A DNA stretch of 64,000 nt from Frigoribacterium sp. PhB24 (GTDB lineage: Bacteria; Actinomycetota; Actinomycetes; Actinomycetales; Microbacteriaceae), in assembly GCF_003755185.1 (NCBI RefSeq), contig NZ_RKIC01000015.1, forward strand, positions 158,957-222,956, given 5' to 3'. Below, one piece after another: positions 37,820 through 46,998 of the stretch. The notes beneath the pieces were generated by a model. It saw only the letters and a program-made list of their open reading frames with translations. It made no database searches and had not been told where the DNA came from. Position 1 is the first letter of the stretch. Each line of letters opens with the position of its first letter. Both the position numbers and the translations under genes were made by a program.

Positions 37820-39364
37820 ATGACAGACCACACCACGACACCGCTCGATTCTGAGCGGGACGACCAGCCCGACGACGTCGTCGCGCGCGTCCTCGATCGT
37901 GCGGCCCAGCGGGCCTCCGGCTACACCGTCTTCTCGCCGGCCCAGGCGATCCAGACCCGTTCGCTGCACGACGACGGCTCCGACGGCGACCAGTCCGAGC
38001 GGGACGACCGCCAGGCCCTCCGCCGTGTCGCGGGACTCTCGACCGAGTTGCAGGACGTCACCGAGGTCGAGTACCGCCAGCTGCGTCTCGAGAACGTCGT
38101 CCTCATCGGCGTCTACTCGCAGGGGTCGATGTCCGACGCCGAGAACTCCCTGCGCGAGTTGGCGGCATTGGCCGAGACGGCAGGGGCCGTCGTCCTCGAC
38201 GGGCTGCTGCAGCGACGGCCGAACCCCGATCCGAGCACCTACCTGGGGAAGGGCAAGGCCGAAGAACTCCGCGGGACGGTCGCGGCCCTCGGCGCCGACA
38301 CGGTCATCGCCGACACCGAACTCGCCCCCAGCCAGCGTCGTGCCCTCGAAGACGTCGTCAAGGTCAAGGTCATCGACCGGACGGCCGTCATCCTCGACAT
38401 CTTCAGCCAGCACGCCAAGAGCCGCGAGGGCAAGGCGCAGGTCGAACTCGCTCAGCTCGAATACCTGCTGCCCCGCCTCCGAGGATGGGGCGAGTCGATG
38501 TCGCGCCAGGCCGGTGGGCAGGTAGGAGGCGCGGGTGCCGGAATGGGCAGCCGTGGGCCCGGTGAGACCAAGATCGAGCTCGACAGGCGCCGCATCCACA
38601 CCCGCATGGCGCGGCTCCGGCGGCAGATCAAAGAGATGAAGCCGGCCCGCGACGCCAAGCGGGCCAACCGTGACCGCAACGAGGTGCCCACGGTCGCCAT
38701 CGCGGGTTACACGAACGCGGGTAAGTCCAGCCTGCTGAACCGTCTCACGAGTGCCGGTGTCCTCGTCGAGAACGCACTGTTCGCGACGCTCGACGCGACG
38801 GTCCGCAAGAGCGTCACGTCGGACGGGCGCCCCTTCACGTACGCCGACACCGTCGGTTTCGTGCGCAACCTGCCCCACCAGCTGGTCGAAGCGTTCCGGT
38901 CGACGCTCGAAGAGGTCGAGGCGTCCGACGTCATCGTGCACGTCGTCGACGGGTCACACCCCGACCCGGCTGCGCAGCTCGCCACGGTTCGAGACGTCAT
39001 CGCCGAGGTCGACGGTCGCGACATCGCCGAGATCGTCGTCTTCAACAAGAGCGACCTCGTCGACGACGACCAGCGTCTCGTCCTGCTCGGGCTCGAACCG
39101 ACGGCGGTCTTCGTCTCGGCTCGGACCGGTGAGGGCATCGACGAACTCCTCGCCCGCATCGCCTCCGTGTTGCCAGAGCCCGAGATCGAGCTCGACCTGT
39201 TGGTGCCGTACGACCGCGGCGATGTGGTCTCGCACCTGCACGACTCCGGTCGCATCCTCAGCACGGACTACGAAGAAGAGGGCACTCGGGTGCACGCTCG
39301 GGTCTATCCGAGCGACGTCGCCGGGCTCGCGCCCTACGTCGCACCGGTCGGCGTCGGCGGCTGA
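37820..39364 (+). CDS. hflX: Ribosome-associated GTPase HflX
   Basis: Predicted 514 residues. HflX N-terminal domain (VVLDGLLQRRPNPDPSTYLG, ADTELAPSQRRALED), Gly-rich linker GAGAGMGSRGPGETKIELDRR, coiled coil, then G1 GYTNAGKSS at 296-304, G3 DTVGF, and G4 NKSD. Splits stalled ribosomes after stress. An acidic N-terminal extension of ~80 residues precedes the fold. TAGTAT (37807-37812) ends 7 nt before the ATG. A sense AGGAGGCGCG word lies in the Gly-rich linker (38524-38533). Confidence 0.95.
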   Translation: MTDHTTTPLDSERDDQPDDVVARVLDRAAQRASGYTVFSPAQAIQTRSLHDDGSDGDQSERDDRQALRRVAGLSTELQDVTEVEYRQLRLENVVLIGVYSQGSMSDAENSLRELAALAETAGAVVLDGLLQRRPNPDPSTYLGKGKAEELRGTVAALGADTVIADTELAPSQRRALEDVVKVKVIDRTAVILDIFSQHAKSREGKAQVELAQLEYLLPRLRGWGESMSRQAGGQVGGAGAGMGSRGPGETKIELDRRRIHTRMARLRRQIKEMKPARDAKRANRDRNEVPTVAIAGYTNAGKSSLLNRLTSAGVLVENALFATLDATVRKSVTSDGRPFTYADTVGFVRNLPHQLVEAFRSTLEEVEASDVIVHVVDGSHPDPAAQLATVRDVIAEVDGRDIAEIVVFNKSDLVDDDQRLVLLGLEPTAVFVSARTGEGIDELLARIASVLPEPEIELDLLVPYDRGDVVSHLHDSGRILSTDYEEEGTRVHARVYPSDVAGLAPYVAPVGVGG

Positions 39365-39387
39365 CACCGGAGCGCTCACGCCGACAC

Positions 39388-39430
39388 GAAGCGCCGGCCA
39401 CCTCGAGGTGGCCGGCGCTTCGTCGTGCGA
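39388..39430. terminator. Terminator between hflX and lexA
   Basis: Perfect 15-bp stem (39388-39402 with 39407-39421), loop TCGA, between convergent genes; probably bidirectional. Confidence 0.85.
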
Positions 39431-39461
39431 AAGGGGGAGAGGGCCGAGCGGGCCCGGAACG

Positions 39462-40175
39462 TCAGACGGAGCGCAGCACGGCGACGACCTTGCCCACGAT
39501 CTGGGCGTGATCGCCGACGATGGGTTCGAACGCGCTGTTGCGCGGGAGCAACCAGGTGTGGCCGTCTCGCTGGCGGAACACTTTGACGGTCGCTTCGTCG
39601 TCGAGCATGGCCGCGACGATGTCGCCGTTCTCGGCGTCCTGCTGCTGCCGCACGACGACCCAGTCCCCGTCGCAGATGGCCGCATCGATCATCGAGTCGC
39701 CGACCACCCGCAGCATGAACAGTTCGCCCTTGCCGACGAGTTGACGCGGCAGGGGCATCACATCCTCGATCTGCTGTTCGGCCGTGATGGGGATGCCGGC
39801 GGCGATTCGCCCGACCATGGGGACGTGAGCGGTGTCGCCGTCGTCGCTGGTGGTGAAGACGGTGGCCGGGGAAGCGACCGGCGCCGTCGCGTCCACGAGG
39901 ACTTCGAGGGCGCGGGGTCGGTTCGGATCACGGCGGATCTTGCCGGCGAGTTCGAGCTGGTTGAGCTGGTGCGTGACGCTGGAGAGGGACTTGAGGCCGA
40001 CCGCGTCGCCGATCTCGCGCATGCTCGGCGGGTACCCACGGTGGCCGATGCTCTCGGTGATCGCGGCGAGGATCGACGACTGTTTTGCGGTCAACTCCTT
40101 GCGGGGGAGGAGACCGGGGTCGACCCGACGGGGCGCGTCGGGGGCCGCCTGCGGGGTGCGCTTCGGGTCGCTCAT
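39462..40175 (-). CDS. lexA: SOS repressor LexA
   Basis: Predicted 237 residues. N-terminal winged helix ([40 protein letters not shown]), self-cleavage site Ala126-Gly127 in GRIAAGIPI, and the Ser/Lys dyad S161 (VVGDSMID) and K198 (EATVKVF). Shine-Dalgarno AGGAGA precedes the ATG. A promoter TTGTCG-N16-TACGGT (minus strand, 40258-40231) overlaps an imperfect SOS box, so it should repress itself. Divergent from the LysM gene. Confidence 0.97.
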   Translation of the reverse strand: MSDPKRTPQAAPDAPRRVDPGLLPRKELTAKQSSILAAITESIGHRGYPPSMREIGDAVGLKSLSSVTHQLNQLELAGKIRRDPNRPRALEVLVDATAPVASPATVFTTSDDGDTAHVPMVGRIAAGIPITAEQQIEDVMPLPRQLVGKGELFMLRVVGDSMIDAAICDGDWVVVRQQQDAENGDIVAAMLDDEATVKVFRQRDGHTWLLPRNSAFEPIVGDHAQIVGKVVAVLRSV

Positions 40176-40255
40176 GGGTCTCCTGCCGTCGATGTCGGTG
40201 GTCCCTGTTTGACTCCTACCACCGATCGAAACCGTATCCGATCAGACGGTGTCGA

Positions 40256-40271
40256 CAAAACACATGTTCGA
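40256..40271. promoter_or_regulatory. SOS box of lexA
   Basis: On the lexA strand TCGAACATGTGTTTTG: a good left half TCGAAC and a degenerate right half. It overlaps the -35 of the lexA promoter, consistent with autorepression at lower affinity than recA. Confidence 0.7.
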
Positions 40272-40332
40272 GTGTGTCGCGTATTCGCCTCCTGATCCTG
40301 CTCGGTTCTCCATGGTTTTCCTCCCTGAGGGG

Positions 40333-40364
40333 TTGAAAGCGCCGAGAATCGAATGTATGTTCGG
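40333..40364 (+). promoter_or_regulatory. LysM gene promoter with SOS box over the -10
   Basis: TTGAAA (40333-40338), 17-bp spacer, TATGTT (40356-40361). The SOS box TCGAATGTATGTTCGG (40349-40364) completely covers the -10, so LexA binding should block polymerase directly. Confidence 0.75.
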
Positions 40365-40372
40365 AACACGTC

Positions 40373-40410
40373 TTCGTGCCCGGCATTCCCGGCCGAGTGC
40401 CGGGCACGAA
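40373..40410 (+). repeat. Hairpin in the 5' untranslated region of the LysM gene
   Basis: Perfect 13-bp inverted repeat: arm TTCGTGCCCGGCA (40373-40385), 12-base loop, arm TGCCGGGCACGAA (40398-40410). It would sit within a few bases of the predicted transcript 5' end and 37 bases before the ATG, leaving the GTGAAAGGA ribosome-binding site free. Confidence 0.7.
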
Positions 40411-40447
40411 CGCGTCCCTCGTCTTCCTGCAGTGAAAGGACCACCTC

Positions 40448-40816
40448 ATGAGCGTCACGTCAGCATCAGCAGTTGCGTCCCCCGTCGACTCGCCCCGCGT
40501 GGTGCGCACGCGTCTGCGCATCACCCGACGAGGTCGCGCGGTCGTGGCCGCGCTGGTCGCGGTCCCGCTCGTCCTCGTGGCAGGCGCTCTCGTCCTCAAC
40601 GGGGGCGGTGCGGTCGCGTCCGACACGACGAGTTCCGCCGAGTTCCAGCACGTGACCGTCGATGGTGGCGAGACCTTGTGGCAGGTCGCGGCCGAGATCG
40701 ATCCCAGCGCCGACCCTCGCGACGTCATCGCCGACCTCGTCTCGCTGAACAATCTGCCGAGCGCCGAGGTCTCTGCGGGTCAGAGCCTCGCCGTACCCGC
40801 TCAGTACGTGCGCTGA
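40448..40816 (+). CDS. SOS-regulated LysM membrane protein, probable division inhibitor
   Basis: Predicted 122 residues. Basic N-terminus, one membrane helix (AVVAALVAVPLVLVAGALVL, about 33-52), then a LysM domain (QHVTVDGGETLWQVAAEI, LVSLNNLPSAEVSAGQSLAV). Size, topology and position divergent from lexA match the actinobacterial SOS cell-division suppressors (DivS of Corynebacterium, ChiZ/Rv2719c of Mycobacterium) and functionally YneA of Bacillus. The LexA box over its promoter supports DNA-damage induction. That it blocks division here is inference. Confidence 0.85.
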   Translation: MSVTSASAVASPVDSPRVVRTRLRITRRGRAVVAALVAVPLVLVAGALVLNGGGAVASDTTSSAEFQHVTVDGGETLWQVAAEIDPSADPRDVIADLVSLNNLPSAEVSAGQSLAVPAQYVR

Positions 40817-40879
40817 GTCATCGGGCGGGGGTGCCCGTGCCGGCCCGCCGGACGGTCGACCCGCCCGTAGCATGGAGGG

Positions 40880-41965
40880 GTGTCCTTCAGCCTCGATGAC
40901 CTGCCCATCCGTGACGACCTCAGGGGTCTGACGCCGTACGGCGCCCCCCAGAAGAAGGTCCCGGTCGCTCTCAACGTCAACGAGAACACGCATCCCATTC
41001 CCGAAGACGTCGCCCGAGACATCGTCGAGTCCGTGGCTCGAGCCGTCCTCGACGTCAATCGTTATCCCGATCGCGAATTCGCGACGCTGCGTGACTCGCT
41101 GGCGGCCTACCTCGGGCACGGGCTCACCCGCGACAACATCTGGGCCGCGAACGGCTCGAACGAGGTCATCCAGCAACTCCTCCAGGCCTTCGGCGGTCCG
41201 GGTCGTTCCGTCCTCGGTTTTCCTCCCACGTATTCGATGCACTCCACCATCGCCACGGGCACCGGCAGTCGATGGATCGAGGGGCGCCGCGACGAGGGTT
41301 TCCGCATCTCGCCCGAGACCGCGGTCTCCGAGATCGAACGCACGCGTCCCGACATCGTCTTCTTCTGCGGCCCCAACAACCCCACCGGCACGCCCCTCGA
41401 CCTCGCCACCATCGAGGCGGCCTACGACGCCACCGACGGCATCGTCTTCGTCGACGAGGCCTATGCCGAGTTCATGCCGGCCGATCAGCCCACGGCGCTG
41501 ACCCTGCTCGCCGGTCGCGAGCGTCTCGTCGTGTCGCGCACGATGAGCAAGGCGTTCGCCTTCGCCGGCGCCCGGGTGGGGTACATGGCCGCGCACCCGG
41601 CCGTGTCCGACGCGCTGCGTCTCGTGCGCCTTCCTTACCACCTCTCTTCCCTGACGCAGGCGGCGGCGGTCGCCGCGCTCTCGCACGCGAGCGAGATGCT
41701 CGCCATGGTCGACGACATCAAGGCCCAGCGTGATCGCATCGTGCACGAGCTGACCGAGCTCGGGTACGAACCGTGGCCCACCTGGTCGAACTTCGTCCTC
41801 TTCGGCGGGGTCGACGACCCGAGCGACGTCTTCGAACGCCTCCTCGAGCGGGGGATCATCGTCCGTGACCTCGGCATCCCGAACCACCTGAGGGTCAGCG
41901 CCGGTACCGAGGCCGAGACCACCGCGTTCCTCGAGGCGCTCCGCGACATTAGGCTCTCTTCGTGA
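40880..41965 (+). CDS. hisC: Histidinol-phosphate aminotransferase
   Basis: Predicted 361 residues; PLP-dependent step 7 of histidine synthesis. [32 protein letters not shown] and the PLP Lys in [17 protein letters not shown] (K224) are conserved. TAGCAT (40868-40873) ends 6 nt before the GTG. hisD, its usual upstream partner, is absent; the SOS LysM gene takes that place. hisB overlaps its stop. Confidence 0.95.
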   Translation: MSFSLDDLPIRDDLRGLTPYGAPQKKVPVALNVNENTHPIPEDVARDIVESVARAVLDVNRYPDREFATLRDSLAAYLGHGLTRDNIWAANGSNEVIQQLLQAFGGPGRSVLGFPPTYSMHSTIATGTGSRWIEGRRDEGFRISPETAVSEIERTRPDIVFFCGPNNPTGTPLDLATIEAAYDATDGIVFVDEAYAEFMPADQPTALTLLAGRERLVVSRTMSKAFAFAGARVGYMAAHPAVSDALRLVRLPYHLSSLTQAAAVAALSHASEMLAMVDDIKAQRDRIVHELTELGYEPWPTWSNFVLFGGVDDPSDVFERLLERGIIVRDLGIPNHLRVSAGTEAETTAFLEALRDIRLSS

Positions 41966-42579
41966 CCGAGACCACCCGTGCCGCCCGAACCGCCTCCCTC
42001 TCGCGTGCGACGAGCGAGTCGAGCATCACGCTCGCCCTCGACCTCGACGGGTCGGGTCGATCATCGATCGACTCGTCGGTGCCGTTCTTCGACCACCTCC
42101 TGACGGCCCTCTCCAAGCACTCGTTGATCGATCTCGAAGTCGCGGCGACGGGCGACACCCACATCGACGTGCACCACACGGTCGAAGACATCGGCATCAC
42201 CTTCGGCACCGCGCTCAAGCAGGCCCTCGGCGACAAGTCCGGCATCTCGCGCTACGGCGACGCGCTCGTCCCCCTCGACGAGGCCTTGGTGCAGGCGGTC
42301 GTCGACGTCTCGGGCCGCCCGTACCTCGTGCACTCGGGTGAGCCCGAGGGATTCGAATACCACCTCATCGGCGGGCACTTCACGGGCTCGATGGTCCGTC
42401 ACGTCTTCGAGGCGATCACCTTCCACGCCGGCATCACGGTGCACGTCCGGGTGTTGGACGGACGCGACCCGCACCACATCGCCGAGGCCGAGTTCAAGGC
42501 GTTCGCCCGGGCCCTCCGTCAGGCCGTCCAGCCCGACCCGCGGGTCAGCGGCATCCCGTCGACCAAGGGCGCCCTGTGA
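41962..42579 (+). CDS. hisB: Imidazoleglycerol-phosphate dehydratase
   Basis: Predicted 205 residues. Two metal-binding motifs [11 protein letters not shown] and [20 protein letters not shown] overlaps the hisC stop (GTGA). A TAGGCT (41950-41955) inside hisC ends 6 nt before it, suggesting an additional internal leaderless promoter. Monofunctional, without the phosphatase domain of enteric HisB. Confidence 0.96.
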   Translation: MTETTRAARTASLSRATSESSITLALDLDGSGRSSIDSSVPFFDHLLTALSKHSLIDLEVAATGDTHIDVHHTVEDIGITFGTALKQALGDKSGISRYGDALVPLDEALVQAVVDVSGRPYLVHSGEPEGFEYHLIGGHFTGSMVRHVFEAITFHAGITVHVRVLDGRDPHHIAEAEFKAFARALRQAVQPDPRVSGIPSTKGAL

Positions 42580-43214
42580 CGGGCGTCCGTCCGTCGGTCG
42601 TCGTCCTCGACTACGGCAGCGGCAACGTCCACTCGGCGGTCAAGGCCCTCGAGCTCGCGGGCGCCGACGTCGAGCTGACGGCCGACCGGGCCCGCGTGCA
42701 GGCGGCCGACGGGCTCTTCGTCCCCGGCGTCGGTGCGTTCGCAGCCGTCATGAGCCAACTCGAGTCCGTCCGTGGCGGCGAGCTGATCGACCGACGGTTG
42801 GCCGGCGGGCGTCCGGTCATGGGCATCTGCGTCGGCATGCAGATCCTCTTCGAGGGAGGGGTCGAGCGCGGCAACAGCACCGGCGGCCTGGGTGCCTGGC
42901 CAGGGGTCGTCGACGAACTCAGGGCGGACGTCCTGCCGCACATGGGCTGGAACACCGTCGACGTGCCCGAGGGCAGCGTGCTGTTCGACGGCGTGGCCGA
43001 CGAGCGGTTCTACTTCGTCCATTCGTTCGCGGCGCAAGAATGGTCGCTCGACGTGATCCGTCCCTTCACCGAGCCGCACGTGACCTGGGCCGACCACGGC
43101 GGTCGGTTCGTCGCCGCCGTCGAGAACGGTCCGCTCTGGGCGACGCAGTTCCACCCCGAGAAGTCGGGGCGGCCGGGCATCCGGCTGCTCTCGAACTGGC
43201 TCGACACCCTCTGA
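42576..43214 (+). CDS. hisH: Imidazole glycerol phosphate synthase, glutaminase subunit
   Basis: Predicted 212 residues. Class I amidotransferase triad: nucleophile Cys in [12 protein letters not shown], His/Glu in QFHPEKSG. N-terminal [10 protein letters not shown] is typical. GTG overlaps the hisB stop. Its partner HisF is not in the window. Confidence 0.95.
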   Translation: MTGVRPSVVVLDYGSGNVHSAVKALELAGADVELTADRARVQAADGLFVPGVGAFAAVMSQLESVRGGELIDRRLAGGRPVMGICVGMQILFEGGVERGNSTGGLGAWPGVVDELRADVLPHMGWNTVDVPEGSVLFDGVADERFYFVHSFAAQEWSLDVIRPFTEPHVTWADHGGRFVAAVENGPLWATQFHPEKSGRPGIRLLSNWLDTL

Positions 43215-43235
43215 CCCCGACGCGACCGACCCGAT

Positions 43236-43245
43236 CGCGCCTCCT
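43236..43245 (-). repeat. AGGAGGCGCG word between hisH and hisA
   Basis: Exact copy on the minus strand in the 66-bp hisH-hisA gap, the only non-overlapping junction of this his cluster; no inverted partner is visible. Confidence 0.6.
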
Positions 43246-43280
43246 GACCCTGCGGCGCCCCGGCCCGTGAGAGAGACGAC

Positions 43281-44027
43281 ATGAGCGAGTTCTGCACCAC
43301 CCCCGCCCTGACCCTGTTCCCCGCCGTCGACGTGGCGGGCGGTCAGGCCGTGCGCCTGACCCAGGGCGAGGCTGGCAGCGAGACGAACTACGGTGACCCG
43401 GTCGCCGCCGCGGACGACTGGGCCAGCCAGGGCGCCGATTGGCTGCACCTCGTCGACCTCGACGCCGCCTTCGGGCGCGGCGACAACCGTTCGGTGATCA
43501 AGAAGGTCATCAAGCAGGTGAAGGGCGTCAACGTCGAGCTGAGCGGCGGCATCCGCGACGACAAGTCCCTCGAGGACGCGCTGAGCACCGGCGTCAAGCG
43601 CATCAACCTGGGGACGGCCGCCCTCGAGAACCCCGAGTGGGCCGCCCATGTCATAGCCGAGTACGGCGAGGCGGTGGCCGTGGGGCTCGACGTCCGTGGC
43701 ACGACCCTCGCGGCGCGGGGCTGGACCGAAGAGGGCGGCGACCTCTGGACGGTGCTCGCCCGGCTCGAGGAGGCCGGCTGCGCGCGCTACGTCGTGACCG
43801 ACGTCACGAAGGACGGCACGCTCCAGGGCCCGAACGTCGACCTGCTCCGTCAGGTGATGGACCGTACCGATCATCCGGTCATCGCGTCCGGCGGCATCTC
43901 GAGCCTCGACGACCTCGCGACCCTCCGTGAGCTCGTGCCGCAGGGTCTCGAGGGCGCGATCGTCGGCAAGGCGCTGTACTCGGGGGCCTTCACGCTGGCC
44001 GCGGCCCTCGACGTCGCCTCGAACTGA
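43281..44027 (+). CDS. priA: HisA/TrpF bifunctional isomerase, PriA type
   Basis: Predicted 248 residues, TIM barrel. Catalytic Asp in [13 protein letters not shown] and the second Asp in [27 protein letters not shown] carries the Arg-Gly-Trp loop typical of actinobacterial PriA, which isomerises both ProFAR (histidine) and phosphoribosyl-anthranilate (tryptophan). Whether trpF is missing elsewhere in this genome cannot be seen. Follows GAGAGAGACG; the SseB gene starts on its stop (TGATG). Confidence 0.92.
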   Translation: MSEFCTTPALTLFPAVDVAGGQAVRLTQGEAGSETNYGDPVAAADDWASQGADWLHLVDLDAAFGRGDNRSVIKKVIKQVKGVNVELSGGIRDDKSLEDALSTGVKRINLGTAALENPEWAAHVIAEYGEAVAVGLDVRGTTLAARGWTEEGGDLWTVLARLEEAGCARYVVTDVTKDGTLQGPNVDLLRQVMDRTDHPVIASGGISSLDDLATLRELVPQGLEGAIVGKALYSGAFTLAAALDVASN

Positions 44028-44830
44028 TGACCGCCGGGCCCGGCGGGTCGGGGCACACGCACGACGGTGCCGGCCGTGAGGCCGACAGCGCGGGTCGCCC
44101 CTGGGCGGGACGCACCTTCGACCACCACGACGCGGCGCACGCGGGTGACGACGGCTCGGCCGACCCGCGCCTCCTGGACGCCCTCCTCGGATTCCGCGAG
44201 GGGCGACTCGGCGAGGGGGACGTCGTCGACGCGCTCCGCCTCGCGCGTCTGCTCGTGCCGCTGGTCGCCGTGGCGGGAGACGAGGATCTCGACGATCACG
44301 GTCGCCGCGTCGACAAGACCCAGGAACTCTCGATCGTCACGGTCTCGGGCCCCGACGGTCGCGACGTGCTGCCGGCCTTCACCTCGGTCGAGACCTTGAC
44401 CCGGTGGCGTTCCGCGGCTCGACCCGTGCCCGTGGACGCCCGACGGGTGGCCCTCGCCGCGGCCTCGGAAGCCACCGACCGCATCGTGATCGACCCCGGG
44501 TCGATCACGGAATTCGGCCTGCGTCGCCCGGCCGTCTGGGCGGTCGCCCGGGATCTGCCCTGGACGCCGAGTCATCAGGACGAACAGGTCCTGCGTGCGT
44601 TCCTCGACGCGTCCCGGGACGAGGAGGCGCTGGTCAGTCTGGTCGTCGCACCCGGTTACCGAGACGCCCGACTCGGCGCACCCGAGATCGTGGTGCAACT
44701 CGGGGTAACGCCCGGTCTCGACCGGGACGCCCTCGGGGCTCTGCTGCAGCGGCTCCAGGGGGCCTGGGCCGTCGACCCGCTGATCGTCGACCGGGTCGAC
44801 AGCATGTCGGTGAAGGTCGTCCCGGGCTGA
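44027..44830 (+). CDS. SseB family protein
   Basis: Predicted 267 residues. A His/Asp/Gly-rich N-terminal ~45 residues precedes the SseB N-terminal domain: LLDALLGFREGRLGEGDVVD, ARLLVPLVAVAGDED, LSIVTVSGPDGRDVLPAFTS and AAEATDRIVIDPGS-like text. This gene commonly follows hisA in actinobacteria. Function unknown. An antisense AGGAGGCGCG word lies at 44166-44175 in the variable N-terminal part. Coupled to hisA by TGATG. Confidence 0.85.
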   Translation: MTAGPGGSGHTHDGAGREADSAGRPWAGRTFDHHDAAHAGDDGSADPRLLDALLGFREGRLGEGDVVDALRLARLLVPLVAVAGDEDLDDHGRRVDKTQELSIVTVSGPDGRDVLPAFTSVETLTRWRSAARPVPVDARRVALAAASEATDRIVIDPGSITEFGLRRPAVWAVARDLPWTPSHQDEQVLRAFLDASRDEEALVSLVVAPGYRDARLGAPEIVVQLGVTPGLDRDALGALLQRLQGAWAVDPLIVDRVDSMSVKVVPG

Positions 44831-44873
44831 CGCTCCGACGCTCGAGACGGCGTGCTACGGCCGAGGAGCCGGA

Positions 44874-45314
44874 TCAGTTGACGGGGCCGGTGTACTTCTC
44901 GCCCGGCCCCTGGCCGATGGCGTCCGGTATGGCCGAGGCCTCGCGGAAGGCGAGCTGCAGCGACCGCAACCCGTCACGGAGCGCCCGGGCGTGCTGGTCG
45001 CCGATCTCGGGTGCGCTGGCCGTGACGAGCCCGGCGAGCGAGGTGATGAGCTTGCGGGCCTCGTCGAGGTCGGTCTGCGTCCGCGGGTCGTCCGCCAGCC
45101 CCACCTTGACCGCCGCGGCGCTCATCAGGTGGACGCAGACGGTGTTGATCACCTCGACCGCGTTGACGTCGGCGATGTCGCGGGCGGCGTCGTCGCCGAA
45201 CCGCAGATCGTCCTCGAACCGGCTCGTCCCCGATGTCGGGTCGTGGGGCGTCGCCGAGGCGGCACCGCCGAAGCGGGCGTCGGGAGTGGGTGCATCGTCG
45301 GGGGAGTGGCTCAC
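44874..45314 (-). CDS. DUF1844 domain protein
   Basis: Predicted 146 residues. Asp/Ala-rich N-terminus, then DIADVNAVEVINTVCVHLMSAAAVKVGLA and DLDEARKLITSLAGLV, the conserved blocks of DUF1844. Usually next to infC in actinobacteria; function unknown. GTG start preceded by AGAGGA on the minus strand. Confidence 0.87.
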   Translation of the reverse strand: MSHSPDDAPTPDARFGGAASATPHDPTSGTSRFEDDLRFGDDAARDIADVNAVEVINTVCVHLMSAAAVKVGLADDPRTQTDLDEARKLITSLAGLVTASAPEIGDQHARALRDGLRSLQLAFREASAIPDAIGQGPGEKYTGPVN

Positions 45315-45604
45315 GAACTGATCCTCTGCTAAACTCGTCCAGGCTCGGAGCGTCTGCTCCGTGCGAAAGTGGAGATTCTCCCACCCGCGCTTGACCGTTA
45401 GACAAGGTTACCGGGTTGTTGGCACCCCGTTCGATCAGCACCACCGTTTCATCCAGCTCCTCGTGAGAGGCAGCGTGTGAGCATCGATCGAGCAGCCAGG
45501 GTGCAGTGTGACGCGTTCGAGATGACGCCCACACGAAACTCCTCTTTCTCTGGCGAGGCCGTCCGGTCCCGCCAGATGCAGAAGAAACGACAGAGGAGTT
45601 CCGC
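45315..45604 (+). promoter_or_regulatory. infC promoter and leader
   Basis: No gene supported here. TAAACT (45330-45335) is a likely -10, giving a leader of about 263 nt. It begins with the hairpin CGGAGC-GTCT-GCTCCG (45346-45361). A 133-codon reading frame from 45477 overlaps infC out of frame and is not considered real. GAGGAG (45593-45598) is the infC ribosome-binding site. Confidence 0.5.
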
Positions 45605-46234
45605 ATCAGCGATCCCCGTACGAACGACCGTATCCGCGTCCCCGAGGTCCGCCTCGTCGGGCCTGGTGGAGAACAGGTCGGTGTCGTCCCCATCGCCATG
45701 GCCCTGCGTCTCGCCGCAGAGGCCGAGCTCGACCTGGTCGAGGTGGCCCCCAACTCGAAGCCTCCCGTGGCCAAGATCATGGATCACGGAAAGTTCAAGT
45801 ACGAGGCTGCGCAGAAAGCGAAAGAAGCTCGTCGCAACCAGGCGAACACGATCCTCAAAGAGGTCCGTTTCCGTCTGAAGATCGACAAGCACGACTACGA
45901 GACGAAGCGCAAGCGCGCCGAGGGCTTCCTCCAGGGCGGCGACAAGGTCAAGGCCATGATCCTGTTCCGTGGTCGCGAGCAGTCGCGTCCCGACCAGGGC
46001 GTGCGTCTGCTCCAGCGTTTCGCCGAAGACGTCGCCGAGTTCGGCAGCGTCGAGTCGACCCCGACCATCGACGGCCGCAACATGGTCATGGTGATCGGCC
46101 CGCACAAGAACAAGTCCGAGGCCAAGGCCGAGGCCGAGGCTCGCAAGGCGGCCGCCAAGCCGCCGAAGCACCCGACGTCCGACGAGGTCCCGGCCGATGC
46201 ACCGGCCGACCGACCGACAGAAGAAAGTAAGTAA
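45605..46234 (+). CDS. infC: Translation initiation factor IF-3, AUC start
   Basis: Predicted 209 residues. IF3-N ([40 protein letters not shown]) and IF3-C ([35 protein letters not shown]) are intact, with an Ala/Lys/Pro tail. The first ATG (45698) would delete the conserved [13 protein letters not shown] block; reading back in frame, that block starts at codon ATC 45605, six bases after GAGGAG. Rare AUU/AUC/AUA starts are the known autoregulatory device of infC. rpmI starts 3 nt after the stop. Confidence 0.93.
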   Translation: MSDPRTNDRIRVPEVRLVGPGGEQVGVVPIAMALRLAAEAELDLVEVAPNSKPPVAKIMDHGKFKYEAAQKAKEARRNQANTILKEVRFRLKIDKHDYETKRKRAEGFLQGGDKVKAMILFRGREQSRPDQGVRLLQRFAEDVAEFGSVESTPTIDGRNMVMVIGPHKNKSEAKAEAEARKAAAKPPKHPTSDEVPADAPADRPTEESK

Positions 46235-46237
46235 GAC

Positions 46238-46432
46238 ATGCCCAAGCAGAAGACCCACTCCGGCGCCAAGAAGCGCTTCAAGGTCACCGGTTCCGGCAAG
46301 ATCATGAAGCAGCAGGCCGGCATGCGCCACAACCTCGAGGTGAAGAGCGCCAAGCGCAAGGCTCGCCTGAACCAGGACCAGGTGCTCGCGCCCGCTGACG
46401 CCAAGGTCGCCAAGAAGCTTCTCGGTCACTGA
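46238..46432 (+). CDS. rpmI: 50S ribosomal protein L35
   Basis: Predicted 64 residues, standard length. [20 protein letters not shown] and [15 protein letters not shown] are conserved. Three bases after infC, cotranscribed with infC and rplT. Confidence 0.97.
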   Translation: MPKQKTHSGAKKRFKVTGSGKIMKQQAGMRHNLEVKSAKRKARLNQDQVLAPADAKVAKKLLGH

Positions 46433-46462
46433 CCGCTGACACGAACGTAGAGGAACAAGAAA

Positions 46463-46849
46463 ATGGCAAGAGTCAAGAGAGCGGTCAACGCCGCCAAGAA
46501 GCGTCGCGTCATCCTCGAGCGCGCCGAGGGTTACCGCGGTCAGCGTTCGCGCCTGTACCGCAAGGCCAAAGAGCAGGTCACCCACTCGCTCGTCTACTCG
46601 TACCGTGACCGTCGTGCTCGCAAGGGTGAGTTCCGTCGTCTGTGGATCCAGCGCATCAACGCCGCGTCGCGTGCGAACGGCCTGACCTACAACCGTCTGA
46701 TCCAGGGTCTGTCCCTGGCCGGCGTCGAGGTCGACCGCCGCATCCTGGCCGAGCTGGCCGTCAACGAGCCCGCCACGTTCGCGTCGCTCGTGGCCACTGC
46801 CAAGGCCGCACTGCCCGCTGACACCTCGGCACCCAAGGTCGCCGCGTAG
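46463..46849 (+). CDS. rplT: 50S ribosomal protein L20
   Basis: Predicted 128 residues. [37 protein letters not shown] and [20 protein letters not shown] are conserved. Preceded by GAGGAACAAG. L20 represses the infC operon in some bacteria; no such site is demonstrated here. Confidence 0.97.
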   Translation: MARVKRAVNAAKKRRVILERAEGYRGQRSRLYRKAKEQVTHSLVYSYRDRRARKGEFRRLWIQRINAASRANGLTYNRLIQGLSLAGVEVDRRILAELAVNEPATFASLVATAKAALPADTSAPKVAA

Positions 46850-46866
46850 TCGCACCGCATCACCCT

Positions 46867-46922
46867 CGAGGCCCGACGGCCCGACACCCTCACGGGTGTC
46901 GCCGTCGGGCCTCGTGCATTTT
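46867..46922 (+). terminator. Terminator of infC-rpmI-rplT
   Basis: Outer 14-bp stem (46867-46880 with 46901-46914) and an inner GACACCC/GGGTGTC stem (46883-46889 with 46894-46900), followed by TGCATTTTCC. Confidence 0.85.
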
Positions 46923-46998
46923 CCGGTGCCCGTCCGCAGACCGATCGTCCGAGCGTGCGACCGTCCGCCCGCCCGTGCAGGTACGGCATCATGGACGG

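Noticed and set aside
45477-45878. 133-codon plus-strand frame overlapping infC
   Set aside because: Out of frame with IF3, Ser/Arg-rich, no motif. The AUC-initiated infC explains the region.
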